DNA of 6,552 nt from a bacterium (lineage in GTDB: Bacteria; SZUA-79; Acidulodesulfobacterales; Acidulodesulfobacteraceae), in contig JAJYWW010000086.1 of the NCBI GenBank assembly GCA_021791295.1, forward strand, positions 1-6,552, read 5' to 3'. Of the stretch, positions 6,501 through 6,552 are shown in pieces. The notes under the pieces were generated by a model. That model was not told the DNA's origin. It saw only the letters and a list, made by a program, of their open reading frames with translations, and did no database searches. Numbering within the stretch: the stretch's first letter is position 1; the number at the start of each line of letters is the position of its first letter. The position numbers were made by a program, and so were the translations under genes.

Positions 6501-6552
6501 ATATGTTGATTTAATAAAGCAATTATAATAATATATAATGCAAAATCGATTA
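6501..6552. other. AT-rich tail downstream of the transporter
   Basis: No gene or hairpin terminator is visible in these 52 bases. Two TATAAT boxes on the plus strand (6524-6529 and 6534-6539) could be -10 elements of a promoter for a gene beyond the window, but no -35 stands at the right distance: TTGATT at 6506-6511 is 12 and 22 bases away from the two boxes. Confidence 0.3.

Overview
This window is AT-rich bacterial DNA with four complete genes and one partial gene on the left, and two genes on the right that face the opposite way. The gene content is ordinary housekeeping plus one small metabolic/transport pair. The order xerC-hslV-hslU is shared by many bacteria (it corresponds to codV-clpQ-clpY of Bacillus subtilis). 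The HslV and HslU sequences, recalled from family knowledge, look closest to those of deltaproteobacterial and related Gram-negative lineages. A low-GC member of such a lineage is a guess, not a demonstrated assignment.

Left block, minus strand, read from right to left. uppP (3065-3910) encodes undecaprenyl-diphosphate phosphatase. After a 97-bp gap with a possible extended -10 promoter come a Xer-type tyrosine recombinase (1976-2968), hslV (1376-1930) and hslU (1-1368). hslU runs off the left edge with roughly 30 C-terminal residues missing. The gaps inside xerC-hslV-hslU are 45 and 7 bp, and the hslU ribosome site lies inside the end of hslV, so these three genes are very probably one transcript. 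HslV and HslU together form a two-component ATP-dependent protease. The recombinase would act in chromosome dimer resolution, a role linked to the protease only by gene order.

Middle, 3911-4116. This 206-bp intergenic region is divergent. It holds a strong sigma70-like promoter pointing right (TTGACG, 18-bp spacer, TATAAT) and a plausible promoter pointing left toward uppP with a perfect TTGACA box. An AT-only inverted repeat overlaps the rightward -10 box.

Right block, plus strand. A fumarylacetoacetate hydrolase (FAH) family enzyme (4117-4902) is followed 50 bp later by a 14-helix DHA2-type major facilitator (4953-6500), with no terminator visible between them. They look like a two-gene operon, possibly linking turnover of a small oxo-acid to its transport, but neither substrate can be read from sequence.

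I found no clearly undescribed system. The points most worth a second look are a GC-rich Gly/Met/Pro insertion in the recombinase between its two domains, a 13-residue leader before the catalytic threonine of HslV, a GYMG rather than GYVG pore loop in HslU, and the FAH-transporter pairing.
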